Assembly (NCBI GenBank): GCA_965221835.1
Contig: OZ244916.1
Span: 620,001-684,000, forward strand
Source of the DNA: Persebacter sp965221835
Lineage (GTDB): Bacteria; Pseudomonadota; Gammaproteobacteria; Tethybacterales; Persebacteraceae
Length of the DNA: 64,000 nt
Reading direction: 5' to 3'
The notes beneath the pieces are model-generated. The model had not been told where the DNA came from. It searched no databases and was given only the letters and a program-made list of their open reading frames with translations. The position numbers were made by a program, and so were the translations under genes. Numbering within the stretch: the stretch's first letter is position 1; each line of letters opens with the position of its first letter. Positions 1 to 8,693 of this stretch are shown in pieces.

Positions 1-924
1 ACGTTTCGCCAACGCCGAAAAATCTTCCCCTGCCGACAATCGCGAATGCAAATCGTTTGCCAATTCTTCCTCGTTCAAATCCAAAAAAATATGCGATAAA
101 TTCACTTGCGAAACGCTGTCGCCGGCACCGCCGCCGCGCACATCCAAAAGTTGCAACAGATGAAATCCGCGCGCGGTTTCAATCGGTTCGCTGACATCGC
201 CGGGCGTCATTTTTAATATCTCCGGGGTAAATGCCGCCGGTAATTGATTCAATGTTTTCCAGCCCAAATCGCCGTTTTCTTCCGCATCATCCGCCGAAGA
301 ATGCACCCGTGCCAAAAGCGCGAACGATGCGCCTGTTTCCAAAATCTGCTTTCGCAAACCTTCAATTTTCGCCGCCGCATTTTCGCCGCCGTCAATCCGC
401 AAATGCCGCAAGCGATATTCCCTTTCGCCAAACAAGCCGGATTCGGTTTTCAGAAATGTTTCAACATCTTTTTCGTACACATCGGTTTTGCCGAAAACTT
501 CGCGATAAAAAATCGCTTCTATTTGCAAATCTTCCAGCAAACCGCGATAAAAATCGTCCCACGACAATCCGAAGTTGTCGCGCACCGCACCGCGCAAAGC
601 GGCATTGTCGGAAACATTCAAGCGTTCGCGCAAACCCGTGAGACGTTGTTCCACCATCGCATCGGGGATTTGCACGCCCAAACTGCGCGCCCGTTGCAAT
701 TGTAGGGCGCGAAAAATCAGCGAATCCGCCGCCCGCCGCCGTGCCGCCGTCTCGTCCAATGTTTCACCGGCGGAATCGGCACGCTGCATTAGTTTGTCTG
801 CCAGCCGTTCAATTTCCAGACGGGTGATGCCGTCGTTATTGACGATAATCGCCAAAGTGTTAATTTTGTCCGCCGCCGTTGCCGGTGCCGTCAACGCCAA
901 TATTAATATGAGTAAGAATCGCAT
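1..924 (-). CDS. surA: SurA-like periplasmic chaperone / peptidyl-prolyl isomerase (3' end outside window)
   Basis: The visible 308 codons encode a signal peptide (hydrophobic residues 3-13, likely cleavage after an ATA near residue 17), an N-terminal alpha-helical chaperone region, then a parvulin domain with the typical DLGW motif. A second parvulin domain begins (QVNLSHIF) and is cut by the window edge. SurA escorts unfolded outer-membrane proteins to the Bam complex; the giant barrel protein at 22477-30510 is the sort of client it would serve. The start is the ATG at 922-924, six bases downstream of a TATAAT and without a Shine-Dalgarno sequence. It diverges from the glutaredoxin gene. 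Family assignment comes from motif order and the signal peptide. Confidence 0.85.
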   Translation of the reverse strand, partial: MRFLLILILALTAPATAADKINTLAIIVNNDGITRLEIERLADKLMQRADSAGETLDETAARRRAADSLIFRALQLQRARSLGVQIPDAMVEQRLTGLRERLNVSDNAALRGAVRDNFGLSWDDFYRGLLEDLQIEAIFYREVFGKTDVYEKDVETFLKTESGLFGEREYRLRHLRIDGGENAAAKIEGLRKQILETGASFALLARVHSSADDAEENGDLGWKTLNQLPAAFTPEILKMTPGDVSEPIETARGFHLLQLLDVRGGGAGDSVSQVNLSHIFLDLNEEELANDLHSRLSAGEDFSALAKR

Positions 925-969
925 TTCGCAATTATATGCAATTGCGCGCCGATATGCTAAAATGCGGCG
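925..969. promoter_or_regulatory. Back-to-back leaderless promoters for surA and grxD
   Basis: This 45-bp gap holds a minus-strand TATAAT (bases 936 to 931) ending six bases before the surA ATG, and a plus-strand TAAAAT (958-963) ending six bases before the glutaredoxin ATG. With standard sigma70 spacing both transcripts would begin at or next to the start codon. Neither -35 box is convincing. Confidence 0.6.
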
Positions 970-1305
970 ATGGAAGTTAAAGATAAAATTTTTGAACAGG
1001 TCAGCAACAATCCGGTCGTGTTGTACATGAAAGGGTCGCCGAATTTTCCGCAGTGCGGTTTTTCGTCGCTTGCGGTGGATATTCTCAAACGGTGCGGCGT
1101 TGCAAATCTCGTCACCGTGGATGTCCTCGCCGATTCTGATGTCCGGCAAGGCATAAAAGAATACGCGAATTGGCCGACAATTCCGCAGTTGTACATCAAC
1201 GGCGAATTTGTCGGCGGCGCAGACATTATGCGCGAAATGTACGCCGCCGGCGAACTCGCCAAAATGCTCCCGCCCGAAGCCCTGGAAGCCAAACCGAAAA
1301 ACTGA
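970..1305 (+). CDS. grxD: Monothiol glutaredoxin, Grx4 type
   Basis: This 111-residue protein has the CGFS active-site motif of monothiol glutaredoxins (C29-G30-F31-S32) and the downstream WPTIPQLY and GGAD(I) elements that hold glutathione. Family members form glutathione-ligated [2Fe-2S] dimers, often with BolA, and deliver clusters to apoproteins. Length matches the E. coli protein (115 residues). The start is the ATG at 970; the preceding TAAAAT six bases upstream implies a leaderless mRNA. The gene stands alone, diverging from surA and converging on argH. Confidence 0.93.
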   Translation: MEVKDKIFEQVSNNPVVLYMKGSPNFPQCGFSSLAVDILKRCGVANLVTVDVLADSDVRQGIKEYANWPTIPQLYINGEFVGGADIMREMYAAGELAKMLPPEALEAKPKN

Positions 1306-1365
1306 TTTCAGAATCGTTTCGTGCCGCAAACTATTACGGCACCATTTCCGCCGTATTCCGCGCAA

Positions 1366-2757
1366 TCAATCGCCGTCCAACACCGCACGGCGTTTAGCGA
1401 TTTGACGGCGTACTTCTTCGGGGGCGGTGCCGCCGATGTGATTTCGTTTTCGCACCGCATTTTCCGGGCGCACCGATTCCAATGCGCCTTCGTCGGCATC
1501 GGGTGCGTATTTTTGCAATTCGGCGAGAGTCATTTCTTCCAATCGCCGCCCCGCCGCCGATAAATTTTTAACAATCGCCGCAACCGCCCCGTGCGCATCC
1601 CGAAACGGCATTCCCCGCACAGTCAAATAATCCGCCAATTCGGTCGCTGTCGGATAACCCGAATCTAACAACGCGCGCATTTTTTCCGGATTCGGACGCA
1701 TCGCATCCAGCATTGCCGCAAAAATATCCGCGCTTGCCAAAGTCGCATCCGCACATGCAAAAACCGCCGCCTTGTCTTCCTGATTGTCTTTGTTGTATGC
1801 CAGCGGTTGCCCCTTCATCAGCATCAGCAGCGACATCAGTGCGCCCGCCGTGCCGCCCGCTTTTCCGCGAATCAACTCCGCCGCATCCGGATTTTTTTTC
1901 TGCGGCATAATGGAAGACCCGGTGCAAAAAGAATCGTCCAGCGAAATGCAAGAAAACGGCGGCGAACACCACAAAACAACTTCTTCGCAAAAACGCGATA
2001 AATGATTCATCAGCAACGCGCAATCCGCACAAAACTCCACGGCAAAATCGCGGTCGGAAACGGCATCCGTTGCGTTTTCGCAAACGCCATCAAAATCCAA
2101 CGCCTTCGCCACCCGCAAACGGTCAATCGGATAACCGGTACCCGCCAACGCGCCCGCCCCCAGCGGCAAAATATTTGTCCGCCGCCTGCAATCCGCCAGC
2201 CGCCCGTCATCGCGCGCAAGCATATCTTCGTACGCCAAAAGATGATGCCCGAAAGTCACCGGTTGTGCCACTTGCAAATGCGTCATGCCGGCGGTCAATG
2301 TTTCCGCATGCGTTTCGGCTTGCGACAACAATGCGCGTCTTGCCGCCGCCAGCGATATGCGCAAGCGGTCTATGCATTCGCGCACAAACATCCGCAAATC
2401 GGTCGCAATTTGGTCGTTGCGCGAACGGGCGGTATGCATTCGTTTTCCGGCGTCGCCGACAATTTCAATCAGACGTTTTTCGATATTGAAATGCACATCT
2501 TCGTTTTCTTCTCGCCAGACAAATTCGCCGTTTTGCACTTCCCGCAAAACTTCGCCGAGTCCGCGAACGATTTTTTCGCCGTCTTCGGCGGTGATAATTT
2601 TTTGCGCCGCCAGCATTTCCACATGCGCAACAGACGCGGCAATGTCGTACGGGGCGAGTCGTTTGTCAATGTTGACAGACGCATTAAACCGCGCCATTTT
2701 CGCGTCTAAAGGCGCATCAAACAATGCAGACCATATTTTATCGCCGTCCGTTTTCAT
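1366..2757 (-). CDS. argH: Argininosuccinate lyase
   Basis: The 463-residue protein catalyses the last step of arginine synthesis, splitting argininosuccinate into arginine and fumarate. The fumarase/aspartase superfamily signature GSSIMPQKKNPD is present around residue 280, as are the HTARSRND loop and the TAGMTHLQ element. I chose the ATG at 2757 (protein begins MKTDGDKIW) over an in-frame ATG twelve codons upstream because homologues start near KIW and because a TATAAT lies exactly six bases before it. Full length, no defect seen. Confidence 0.95.
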   Translation of the reverse strand: MKTDGDKIWSALFDAPLDAKMARFNASVNIDKRLAPYDIAASVAHVEMLAAQKIITAEDGEKIVRGLGEVLREVQNGEFVWREENEDVHFNIEKRLIEIVGDAGKRMHTARSRNDQIATDLRMFVRECIDRLRISLAAARRALLSQAETHAETLTAGMTHLQVAQPVTFGHHLLAYEDMLARDDGRLADCRRRTNILPLGAGALAGTGYPIDRLRVAKALDFDGVCENATDAVSDRDFAVEFCADCALLMNHLSRFCEEVVLWCSPPFSCISLDDSFCTGSSIMPQKKNPDAAELIRGKAGGTAGALMSLLMLMKGQPLAYNKDNQEDKAAVFACADATLASADIFAAMLDAMRPNPEKMRALLDSGYPTATELADYLTVRGMPFRDAHGAVAAIVKNLSAAGRRLEEMTLAELQKYAPDADEGALESVRPENAVRKRNHIGGTAPEEVRRQIAKRRAVLDGD

Positions 2758-2763
2758 CGGAGA

Positions 2764-2769
2764 ATTATA
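2764..2769 (-). promoter_or_regulatory. TATAAT -10 box of argH (leaderless)
   Basis: TATAAT read on the minus strand, six bases before the argH ATG. A possible -35 TTGTCG lies 18 bases further upstream. The predicted transcription start coincides with the A of the ATG. Confidence 0.6.
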
Positions 2770-2814
2770 ACGGCGTACTTTCCGAAACGACAAATTGCGA
2801 TTGCAAACACCGGT

Positions 2815-3345
2815 TCAGTTTTCGGATTTGTCCGCCGCCGCCGCACGCGCAAAATATTCTTCGGCTTCTTTTTCCCGTCCGAGCGCGACCAGCGTTCGCG
2901 CCAACAACATCAACGCTTCCGCATCGTCCGGATTGTCGGCGATATGCTGTTTCAATCCGGCAATTGCCGCCGTCAAATCGGGCAGCGGCGGCGCGGAGGC
3001 GATATGCGGTGCGCCCAAATGAAAATACAACGGCGGCGCGCCGCACAATAAAACAAGGCAAACCAATAACGCCCCGGTTTTGTCGGCACGCGCGCGGGGG
3101 GCGGAATCGGCGGCGGATTTTTCGGTTTCCGCCAGCAACAAAGTTTTAATTTCCGTTTCGTATTCGTCCGCTTCCGTTTTCGGCAACTCACTTTTTTGCA
3201 ATTCTTGCAAACGCGCTTTTGCGGCGGCAATATTTTCGCGGCGCGAATTATCCGCTGCCGGATGCGGCGGAAATAAAAAAGACGGCAGCGCAATCGCCAA
3301 CGCAACAATCGCCAGCACCGCCGCCGCCAACCAAAATAAAGTCAT
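2815..3345 (-). CDS. ccmI: Cytochrome c maturation protein CcmI-like (membrane anchor plus TPR)
   Basis: A 176-residue protein with one N-terminal membrane helix (about residues 3-23), a charged coiled segment (KARLQELQKSEL), a second hydrophobic segment near residues 90-105 and a C-terminal TPR (DAEALMLLARTLVALGREKEAEEYF). CcmI presents apocytochrome c to the CcmF/CcmH heme ligation complex. It is the last gene of the leftward ccm operon and overlaps ccmH by 4 bp. It is much shorter than classic CcmI (about 400 residues), so only part of the TPR domain is retained. Confidence 0.75.
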   Translation of the reverse strand: MTLFWLAAAVLAIVALAIALPSFLFPPHPAADNSRRENIAAAKARLQELQKSELPKTEADEYETEIKTLLLAETEKSAADSAPRARADKTGALLVCLVLLCGAPPLYFHLGAPHIASAPPLPDLTAAIAGLKQHIADNPDDAEALMLLARTLVALGREKEAEEYFARAAAADKSEN

Positions 3346-3782
3346 TCAATTTCCTCCAAAATATCGGCGGCTTTTTGCATTTCGCGCGCATCGGGCAAAC
3401 AAGCACGCCGCCGGAAAAACTTCGGCACAAACCACAAAAGCAACGCCGCCGCCAACAAAAACGGCGCAAACCACAACGCCGCAGTCGCCAAATTCAACGG
3501 CGGACGATAGCGCACAAAATCGCCGTAACGCGCCGTCATAAACGCCGCCACATCGTCTTCTGTCGCGCCGTCTCGCACCATTTCGGCGACAACCGCGCGC
3601 ATGTCCGCCGCCAATTCGGCGTTTGATTCCGCCAATGTTTGATTTTGACAAACCAAACAACGCAACTCTTTAATTAAAAAGTTATAACGATTTTCGTGCG
3701 CCGGATTCGAAAAATGAACGGGTGCCACGGCATGCGCTGCGGCATACAAAAATAAAATCGCCGCCGCGATTGTGCGCATCAT
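3342..3782 (-). CDS. ccmH: Cytochrome c maturation protein CcmH (CycL/NrfF family)
   Basis: The 146-residue protein has a signal sequence, the LRCLVCQNQ redox motif (CxxC) facing the periplasm, and a C-terminal membrane helix (about residues 100-120). CcmH reduces or holds the apocytochrome CxxCH thiols for heme attachment. It overlaps ccmG upstream and ccmI downstream by 4 bp each, so translation is probably coupled. Confidence 0.93.
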   Translation of the reverse strand: MMRTIAAAILFLYAAAHAVAPVHFSNPAHENRYNFLIKELRCLVCQNQTLAESNAELAADMRAVVAEMVRDGATEDDVAAFMTARYGDFVRYRPPLNLATAALWFAPFLLAAALLLWFVPKFFRRRACLPDAREMQKAADILEEIE

Positions 3783-4303
3783 CGCTCCGCCGCCCGCAAC
3801 TTTTCCAGCAGCGGCAAAATCGTAGCGGCAACCGATTCCGAATCTAACGCACCGATGTGTTTGTGACGGACGATTCCGTTTCGGTCAATTACGAAAGTTT
3901 CAGGCACGCCATACACCCCCCAATTTAAACCCGCCGCACCGTCCGCATCCACCGCGGAAATCAGATAAGGATCGCCAAAATGTTCCAGCCATTCGCGCGC
4001 ATCTTCGTTTTTGTCTTTGTAATTCAGTCCGACAATCGGCGCTTTTTCGGCGAGTTCCAGCAATATCGGATGTTCCACACGGCACGACACGCACCACGAC
4101 GCCCACACATTTAATAACCAGACGCGGTTTTTCATTTCTGCCGGCGACACGATTCGGGAATTTTCATATAAAGACGGCAAACTGAAATCGGGCGCCGGTT
4201 TGCCGATGAAAGGCGACGGCACTTCGCCCGGATTTAGTTTTAACGCGATAACCATCAATCCGATTAATGGCAAAAAAATCAGAAACGGCAAAAAACGATT
4301 CAT
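3779..4303 (-). CDS. ccmG: Thiol:disulfide interchange protein CcmG/DsbE
   Basis: A membrane-anchored periplasmic thioredoxin-fold protein of 174 residues: N-terminal helix, then the active site WASWCVSCRVEHP and the conserved GVPETFVID segment with the cis-Pro. It supplies reductant to apocytochrome c cysteines during heme ligation. The start is the ATG at 4303 (MNRFLPF), which overlaps the end of ccmF; an upstream in-frame ATG would add a charged tail that blocks the membrane anchor. Confidence 0.92.
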   Translation of the reverse strand: MNRFLPFLIFLPLIGLMVIALKLNPGEVPSPFIGKPAPDFSLPSLYENSRIVSPAEMKNRVWLLNVWASWCVSCRVEHPILLELAEKAPIVGLNYKDKNEDAREWLEHFGDPYLISAVDADGAAGLNWGVYGVPETFVIDRNGIVRHKHIGALDSESVAATILPLLEKLRAAER

Positions 4304-6204
4304 CGGCGATAACGGCGGGCGGCAGCGGCGAAAATGCCGCCCAACGCCATCAGCAATGCGCCGCCCCAAACAAAACGGATAAACGGTTTAACCTGCAATC
4401 GCGCACTCCATGCGCCATCGCCCAACGGTTCACCCAGCGAAGCATACAAATCGCCGAAAGGGCGCACCGCGATTCCCGCCTCAGTCATCGGCGAATCGGG
4501 ATTAGAAAAATAACGGCGTTTTTCCGGACGCAAAATCGCAACATCCTCGCCGTTTTTTTGCACCAATAATTCGGCGACAACGCCGCGATAGTTCGCGCCT
4601 TCCCGGGCATAAACATCGCGCAAAATAAAATCGTACCCCCCGGCGGATTGCGGCGAATCAAATGTCAGACGCGCGTCTTTTTCCGTTTCGTACACCGAAA
4701 GCAATGTCACGCCGACAACAAAAAACGCCACGCCCGCATGCGCAATTACCATTCCCCACAAACCCGCATGCGCCGGTCGCCGGGCGGTTAATCCGTCCCG
4801 TGCCGCCAGCAACGCACCGCACAATATCCAATATCCCAACGCCAAACCGGGCGCCGCCGTCCAGCGATAATCGTCTGCCAGCAACGGCGACAACGCACCG
4901 GCAACAACGGCAACGCACAAACACGGGCTTAACTTTTTCGCCAATCGCGCCGCTGTGTCGTGTTTCCATTTTGCCAACCCACCGACTGCACACAATGCCG
5001 CCGGTACCGCCATCAGCGGCGCAAAAACCGAATTGAAATACGGCGGTCCGACCGAAATTTTTCCGGCACCCGCCGCATCCAAAATTAAAGGATACAAAGT
5101 ACCGAGCAAAACGCTAAACACCGCCACGGTCAAAAAAATGTTATTAATTAAAATTCCCGTTTCGCGCGATGTCGGCGCAAAACGGGCAACACCCGCCAGC
5201 GATTGCGCACGCATTCCGTACAAAAACAGCGACCCGCCCGTCACCGCCGACAACAACAACAAAATAAACGCACCGCGAGCCGGATCCACCGCAAACGCAT
5301 GCACCGAAACCAATACGCCGGAACGCACGAGAAAAGTTCCTAACAAACACAAACAAAAAGTCAAAATCGCCAGCAATACCGTCCACGGTTTGAAAACACC
5401 GCGCGCTTCCGTTGCCGCAAGAGAATGCAAAAGCGCGGTACCCGCCAGCCACGGCATAAAAGACGCGTTTTCCACCGGATCCCAAAACCACCATCCGCCC
5501 CAACCCAACTCATAATACGCCCACCAACTGCCCAACATAATTCCGATTGTCAGAAAAACCCACGCCGCCAGCGTCCACGGACGCGCGCGTCTCGCCCACG
5601 CCGAATCCACTTTGCCGGACAATAACGCGGCAATCGCAAAGGCGAACGCCACCGAAAATCCGACATAGCCCATATACAACATCGGCGGATGCACCGCCAG
5701 CCCCGGATCTTGCAACAACGGATTCAAATCGCGCCCTTCCAGCGGCGCATGCGGCAATCGCGCAAACGGATTTGATGTCCAAAGCATAAAAGCGAAAAAT
5801 CCGGCGGAAACAAATCCCAAAACGCCGACAACCCGCGCACGCAACACCGCCGGTGCGCCCCGCAATCCCGCCGCCGCCGCCGCCGACCAACCCGCCAACA
5901 TCGTTGTCCACAACAACAACGACCCTTCGTGTCCGCCCCACACCGCCGACAAACGATAGCCAAGCGGCAATGCGGTATTTGAGTTTCCCGCAACATAAGC
6001 AACCGAAAAATCGTTTTGCGCAAACAACACTGCCAAAATCGCCAACGCCGCCAACGAAAACAAAAACTGCGCCCCCGCCAATGACGGCGCCGCAGTTATC
6101 CACGCACTTCGCCCACGCCAAACGCCCCACAACGGCAACGCGCCTTGCAACAGCGAAAATAAAAATGCGACAATCGCCGCCAACAATCCAACTTCGGCAA
6201 TCAT
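4300..6204 (-). CDS. ccmF: Heme lyase subunit CcmF
   Basis: A 634-residue polytopic membrane protein with the tryptophan-rich heme-handling motif WGGWWFWDPVEN and many predicted helices. CcmF receives heme from holo-CcmE and, with CcmH and CcmI, attaches it to apocytochrome c. Length is normal for the family. It overlaps ccmE and ccmG by 4 bp. Confidence 0.96.
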   Translation of the reverse strand: MIAEVGLLAAIVAFLFSLLQGALPLWGVWRGRSAWITAAPSLAGAQFLFSLAALAILAVLFAQNDFSVAYVAGNSNTALPLGYRLSAVWGGHEGSLLLWTTMLAGWSAAAAAGLRGAPAVLRARVVGVLGFVSAGFFAFMLWTSNPFARLPHAPLEGRDLNPLLQDPGLAVHPPMLYMGYVGFSVAFAFAIAALLSGKVDSAWARRARPWTLAAWVFLTIGIMLGSWWAYYELGWGGWWFWDPVENASFMPWLAGTALLHSLAATEARGVFKPWTVLLAILTFCLCLLGTFLVRSGVLVSVHAFAVDPARGAFILLLLSAVTGGSLFLYGMRAQSLAGVARFAPTSRETGILINNIFLTVAVFSVLLGTLYPLILDAAGAGKISVGPPYFNSVFAPLMAVPAALCAVGGLAKWKHDTAARLAKKLSPCLCVAVVAGALSPLLADDYRWTAAPGLALGYWILCGALLAARDGLTARRPAHAGLWGMVIAHAGVAFFVVGVTLLSVYETEKDARLTFDSPQSAGGYDFILRDVYAREGANYRGVVAELLVQKNGEDVAILRPEKRRYFSNPDSPMTEAGIAVRPFGDLYASLGEPLGDGAWSARLQVKPFIRFVWGGALLMALGGIFAAAARRYRR

Positions 6205-6638
6205 TCGCGTACGACGCTTTTTGCGGCATCAAGCGCGTCTTCCACTTCGGGCGGGCGATAGTTTTCGTCATGTTTTGCAAGCACTTCATCGGCGCGCAAA
6301 ATGCCGTCACGCCAAACACCGCGCGCCACAACGCCCTGCCCTTCGCGAAATAAATCCGGCAACACGCCCGAATAAGAAACCGTGACCCGATGCGCCGTAT
6401 CGGTAATAACGAAAAACATTTCCAAATCGCCTTCCGCCCGCAAAACGGAGTTTTCGGCAACGAGTCCGCCGAGACGAAACGAACGAGAATCGTCAAAATC
6501 GCCCGCATGAATTTGAGACGGCGTATAAAAAAACAAAAAATTCTCCCGAAACGCCGCCGCCGTCAGCGCGATAGTCGCCGCCGCCCCGCACAAAACCAGC
6601 ACCGAAACAACAAATCGTCGACGCTGCCGGGGAGTCAT
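6201..6638 (-). CDS. ccmE: Periplasmic heme chaperone CcmE
   Basis: The 145-residue protein has one N-terminal membrane helix, an OB-fold, and the LAKHDENYRPPE motif whose histidine binds heme covalently. The start is the ATG at 6638 (MTPRQRRRF), which forms an ATGA overlap with the ccmD stop and matches homologues that open with a basic cluster before the helix. A longer in-frame reading would run through ccmD. Confidence 0.94.
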   Translation of the reverse strand: MTPRQRRRFVVSVLVLCGAAATIALTAAAFRENFLFFYTPSQIHAGDFDDSRSFRLGGLVAENSVLRAEGDLEMFFVITDTAHRVTVSYSGVLPDLFREGQGVVARGVWRDGILRADEVLAKHDENYRPPEVEDALDAAKSVVRE

Positions 6639-6790
6639 TCTTCGCGCCGCCGGATGATATGCAAAATGCGGCGGCGGCGGCGGATTGCCGAAAAAGCGAC
6701 AGCAATCAGCGCAAAAAAAATGATGAAATACGGCGGCCAAACATAGCGCGCATAGCCGCCCATCCGCATAAATTCGGCGAACATTTCCAT
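6635..6790 (-). CDS. ccmD: Small membrane protein CcmD
   Basis: A 51-residue ORF begins at the ATG 6788-6790 and ends in an ATGA overlap with ccmE. It carries the hallmark MGGYARYVWPPYF segment, a single membrane helix (about residues 18-36) and an arginine-rich cytoplasmic tail, all typical of CcmD. CcmD assists release of holo-CcmE from the CcmABC transporter. It is the first gene of this operon: upstream lies a repeat array, not ccmABC. Confidence 0.88.
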   Translation of the reverse strand: MEMFAEFMRMGGYARYVWPPYFIIFFALIAVAFSAIRRRRRILHIIRRREE

Positions 6791-6924
6791 TTAAATTTTT
6801 GTGCCGTCAATAAAATACATTTTTATGTCGCGCACCGGCGCCGTTCAAAATTCGTAAAATCTTATTTTATCAAATATCCCCCCGCCGCGTTCACCGAAAC
6901 CCAAAAAAATCCGAAAATAAATTT

Positions 6925-7080
6925 ACCATTCCCGCGAATGCGAAAGAATTTTTACCGAAAATAAATTTTCCATTCCCGCGAATGCGAAGGAATTTTACTG
7001 AAAATAAAATTTACCATTCCGGCGAAAGCGAAAGAATTTTACCGAAAATAAATTTTCCATTCCGGCGAACGCCGGAATCT
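6925..7080. repeat. Tandem repeat, about four units of roughly 50 bp
   Basis: Each unit joins CCATTCCCGCGAATGCG or a variant (CCATTCCGGCGAA) to an AT-rich part (GAATTTTACCGAAAATAAA). Units diverge by a few bases. The last one ends in a perfect half of the ATTCC palindrome. Confidence 0.75.
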
Positions 7081-7141
7081 CTGCGGGAGATTCCGATTTT
7101 CATCGGAATGGAAACGCGGCGGAATTTCGCGAAAAAACGCC

Positions 7142-7851
7142 GTCATTCCCGCGAAAGCGGGAATCTATTCGGGGCGATTAATTTGGAATTTTCCGCGCAT
7201 TTTACGCGAAAATTAAGTTTAGAATCCCCGCACATTTTTTTTGCAAAAAGAGGTGAATGCGGAAATTTGTCGGTAAAAATGGATTCCCGCGTTCGCGGGA
7301 ATGACGAGGTGAAGCCGCACATTTTACGCGAAAATTAAGTTTGAAATTCCCGCAAAACGACCGGAAAAAGTACATTCCATTCCCGCGGACGCGAAGGAAT
7401 TCCGCGAAAAAAACGCCGTCATTCCCGCGAAAGCGGGAATCTATTCGGGGCGATTAATTTTGGAATTTTCCGCGAATTTTACGCGAAAATTAAGTTTAGA
7501 ATCCGCGCATTTTTTTTGCAAAAAAACGAGGTGAATGCGGAAATTTGTCGGTAAAAATGGATTCCCGCGTTCGCGGGAATGACGAGGTGAACGCGGCGGG
7601 ATTCCGCCGAAAATAAATTTTCCATTTTCTGCAAAACCGGAAACATTTCATTCCCGCGAACGCGGCGGAATTCCGCGAAAAAACGCCGTCATTCCCGCGA
7701 AAGCGGGAATCTATTCGGGGAGATTAATTTTGGAATTCCCGCGAATTTTACGCGAAAATTAAGTTTAGAATCCCCGCACATTTTTTTTGCAAAAAGAGGT
7801 GAATGCGGAAATTTGTCGGTAAAAATGGATTCCCGCTTTCGCGGGAATGAC
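7142..7851. repeat. Three copies of a 165-bp element with terminal inverted repeats (NIME/MITE-like)
   Basis: Copies at 7142-7305, 7418-7583 and 7688-7851 are near-identical. Each begins with GTC and a palindrome of form ATTCCC-N8-GGGAAT and ends with the same palindrome inverted plus GAC, so the element has about 24-bp terminal inverted repeats which are themselves palindromic. The interior carries TTTACGCGAAAATTAAGTTT. The ends match the neisserial dRS3 consensus. No transposase is encoded. Confidence 0.8.
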
Positions 7852-8033
7852 GAAGTGAACGCGGCGAAATTCCACCGAAAATAAAATTTTCCATTCCCGC
7901 AAAACGGCGGTGAAAATCGGTGAAAAATTATTTTATTTTCATTTTTTATTATTTCTTTTTTCGGAATGAAAAAAAGAATTATCGGATTTGAACGAGGGAA
8001 TTTCCGAAATTTTTGTATACGCGCGAAAATGCA

Positions 8034-8693
8034 TTAACCGTCGTCATTTTCTTCCGCACCGGCGCGGCGGCGGGAGTCGGCGGAGGCGGGGACGAAAGTG
8101 CGGGCGGCGAGATTTTGCAACATTTTCCATTCTTTTGCGGAAATTTTGCATTCCGCCGCAACCGACATTTCAGACGCCGCAAAATCGCGCGGCAACAAGC
8201 ACGGCGCGATGCGAACATCGGCGGATTCGGCGGCGTTTTCTGTGTTTCGGAAAACCGCGAATCTATCGCCGTCCGCAACAAACACCGCGCCGCGCCATTG
8301 AATTTTAAGACGCGAATTTGTCGCCCGCGCAGAAAATGCGACAAACGGAACCAACATTAACGGACGGGCAACGCGCGACAATTTCCAACGCGACCGGGTT
8401 TTTGCCAAATCGCAAATCAGTGCGCCGGCAACAAAAGGACACAACATTTTGCCGGGTGCGGACGGAATCAATTCGCCGCGCAAAATCGCATTTTCTTCCG
8501 GCGCGCAAAAATCGCGGCGGGCGCGCGACAAACTCGCGGCGCAAAACTGCAATCCGCGCACCGTAAGCCATGCGGCGGAATATCCGATGTCGTCCGCGAG
8601 TCCCCACGAAAAACCCGCACCGCGCGCCGCCAATCGTGCGGCGGCGCGACATTCGGCGGGCGAAAAACTTTTTATGGCGATTCCCACGCCCAT
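8034..8693 (-). CDS. DUF3726-like protein
   Basis: A 219-residue protein of unknown function. Its opening, with AARLAARGAGFSWGLADD, resembles the start of DUF3726 proteins, where an Ala/Gly-rich helix precedes SWGLAEE. No catalytic motif, signal or membrane segment is evident. It overlaps the upstream 551-residue gene by 22 bp and is the last gene of a four-gene operon with a dipeptidase and an aldehyde dehydrogenase, so a role in the same catabolic pathway is likely. The DUF assignment is from memory of the N-terminal motif and is moderate. Confidence 0.6.
   Translation of the reverse strand: MGVGIAIKSFSPAECRAAARLAARGAGFSWGLADDIGYSAAWLTVRGLQFCAASLSRARRDFCAPEENAILRGELIPSAPGKMLCPFVAGALICDLAKTRSRWKLSRVARPLMLVPFVAFSARATNSRLKIQWRGAVFVADGDRFAVFRNTENAAESADVRIAPCLLPRDFAASEMSVAAECKISAKEWKMLQNLAARTFVPASADSRRRAGAEENDDG

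Larger units (their letters stand above)
6800..7980. repeat. Repeat-filled intergenic region (about 1.2 kb, no gene)
   Basis: No credible coding region is seen. The stretch has a tandem block of about 50-bp units (6925-7080), three copies of a 164-166-bp element (7142-7305, 7418-7583, 7688-7851) and AT-rich linkers. Short ORFs here only read through repeats. Confidence 0.8.

Noticed and set aside
6982..7338. A 118-codon ORF in the repeat array upstream of ccmD
   Set aside because: It is made of the palindromic repeat (phrases such as SRESGN) and matches similar chance frames at other arrays.
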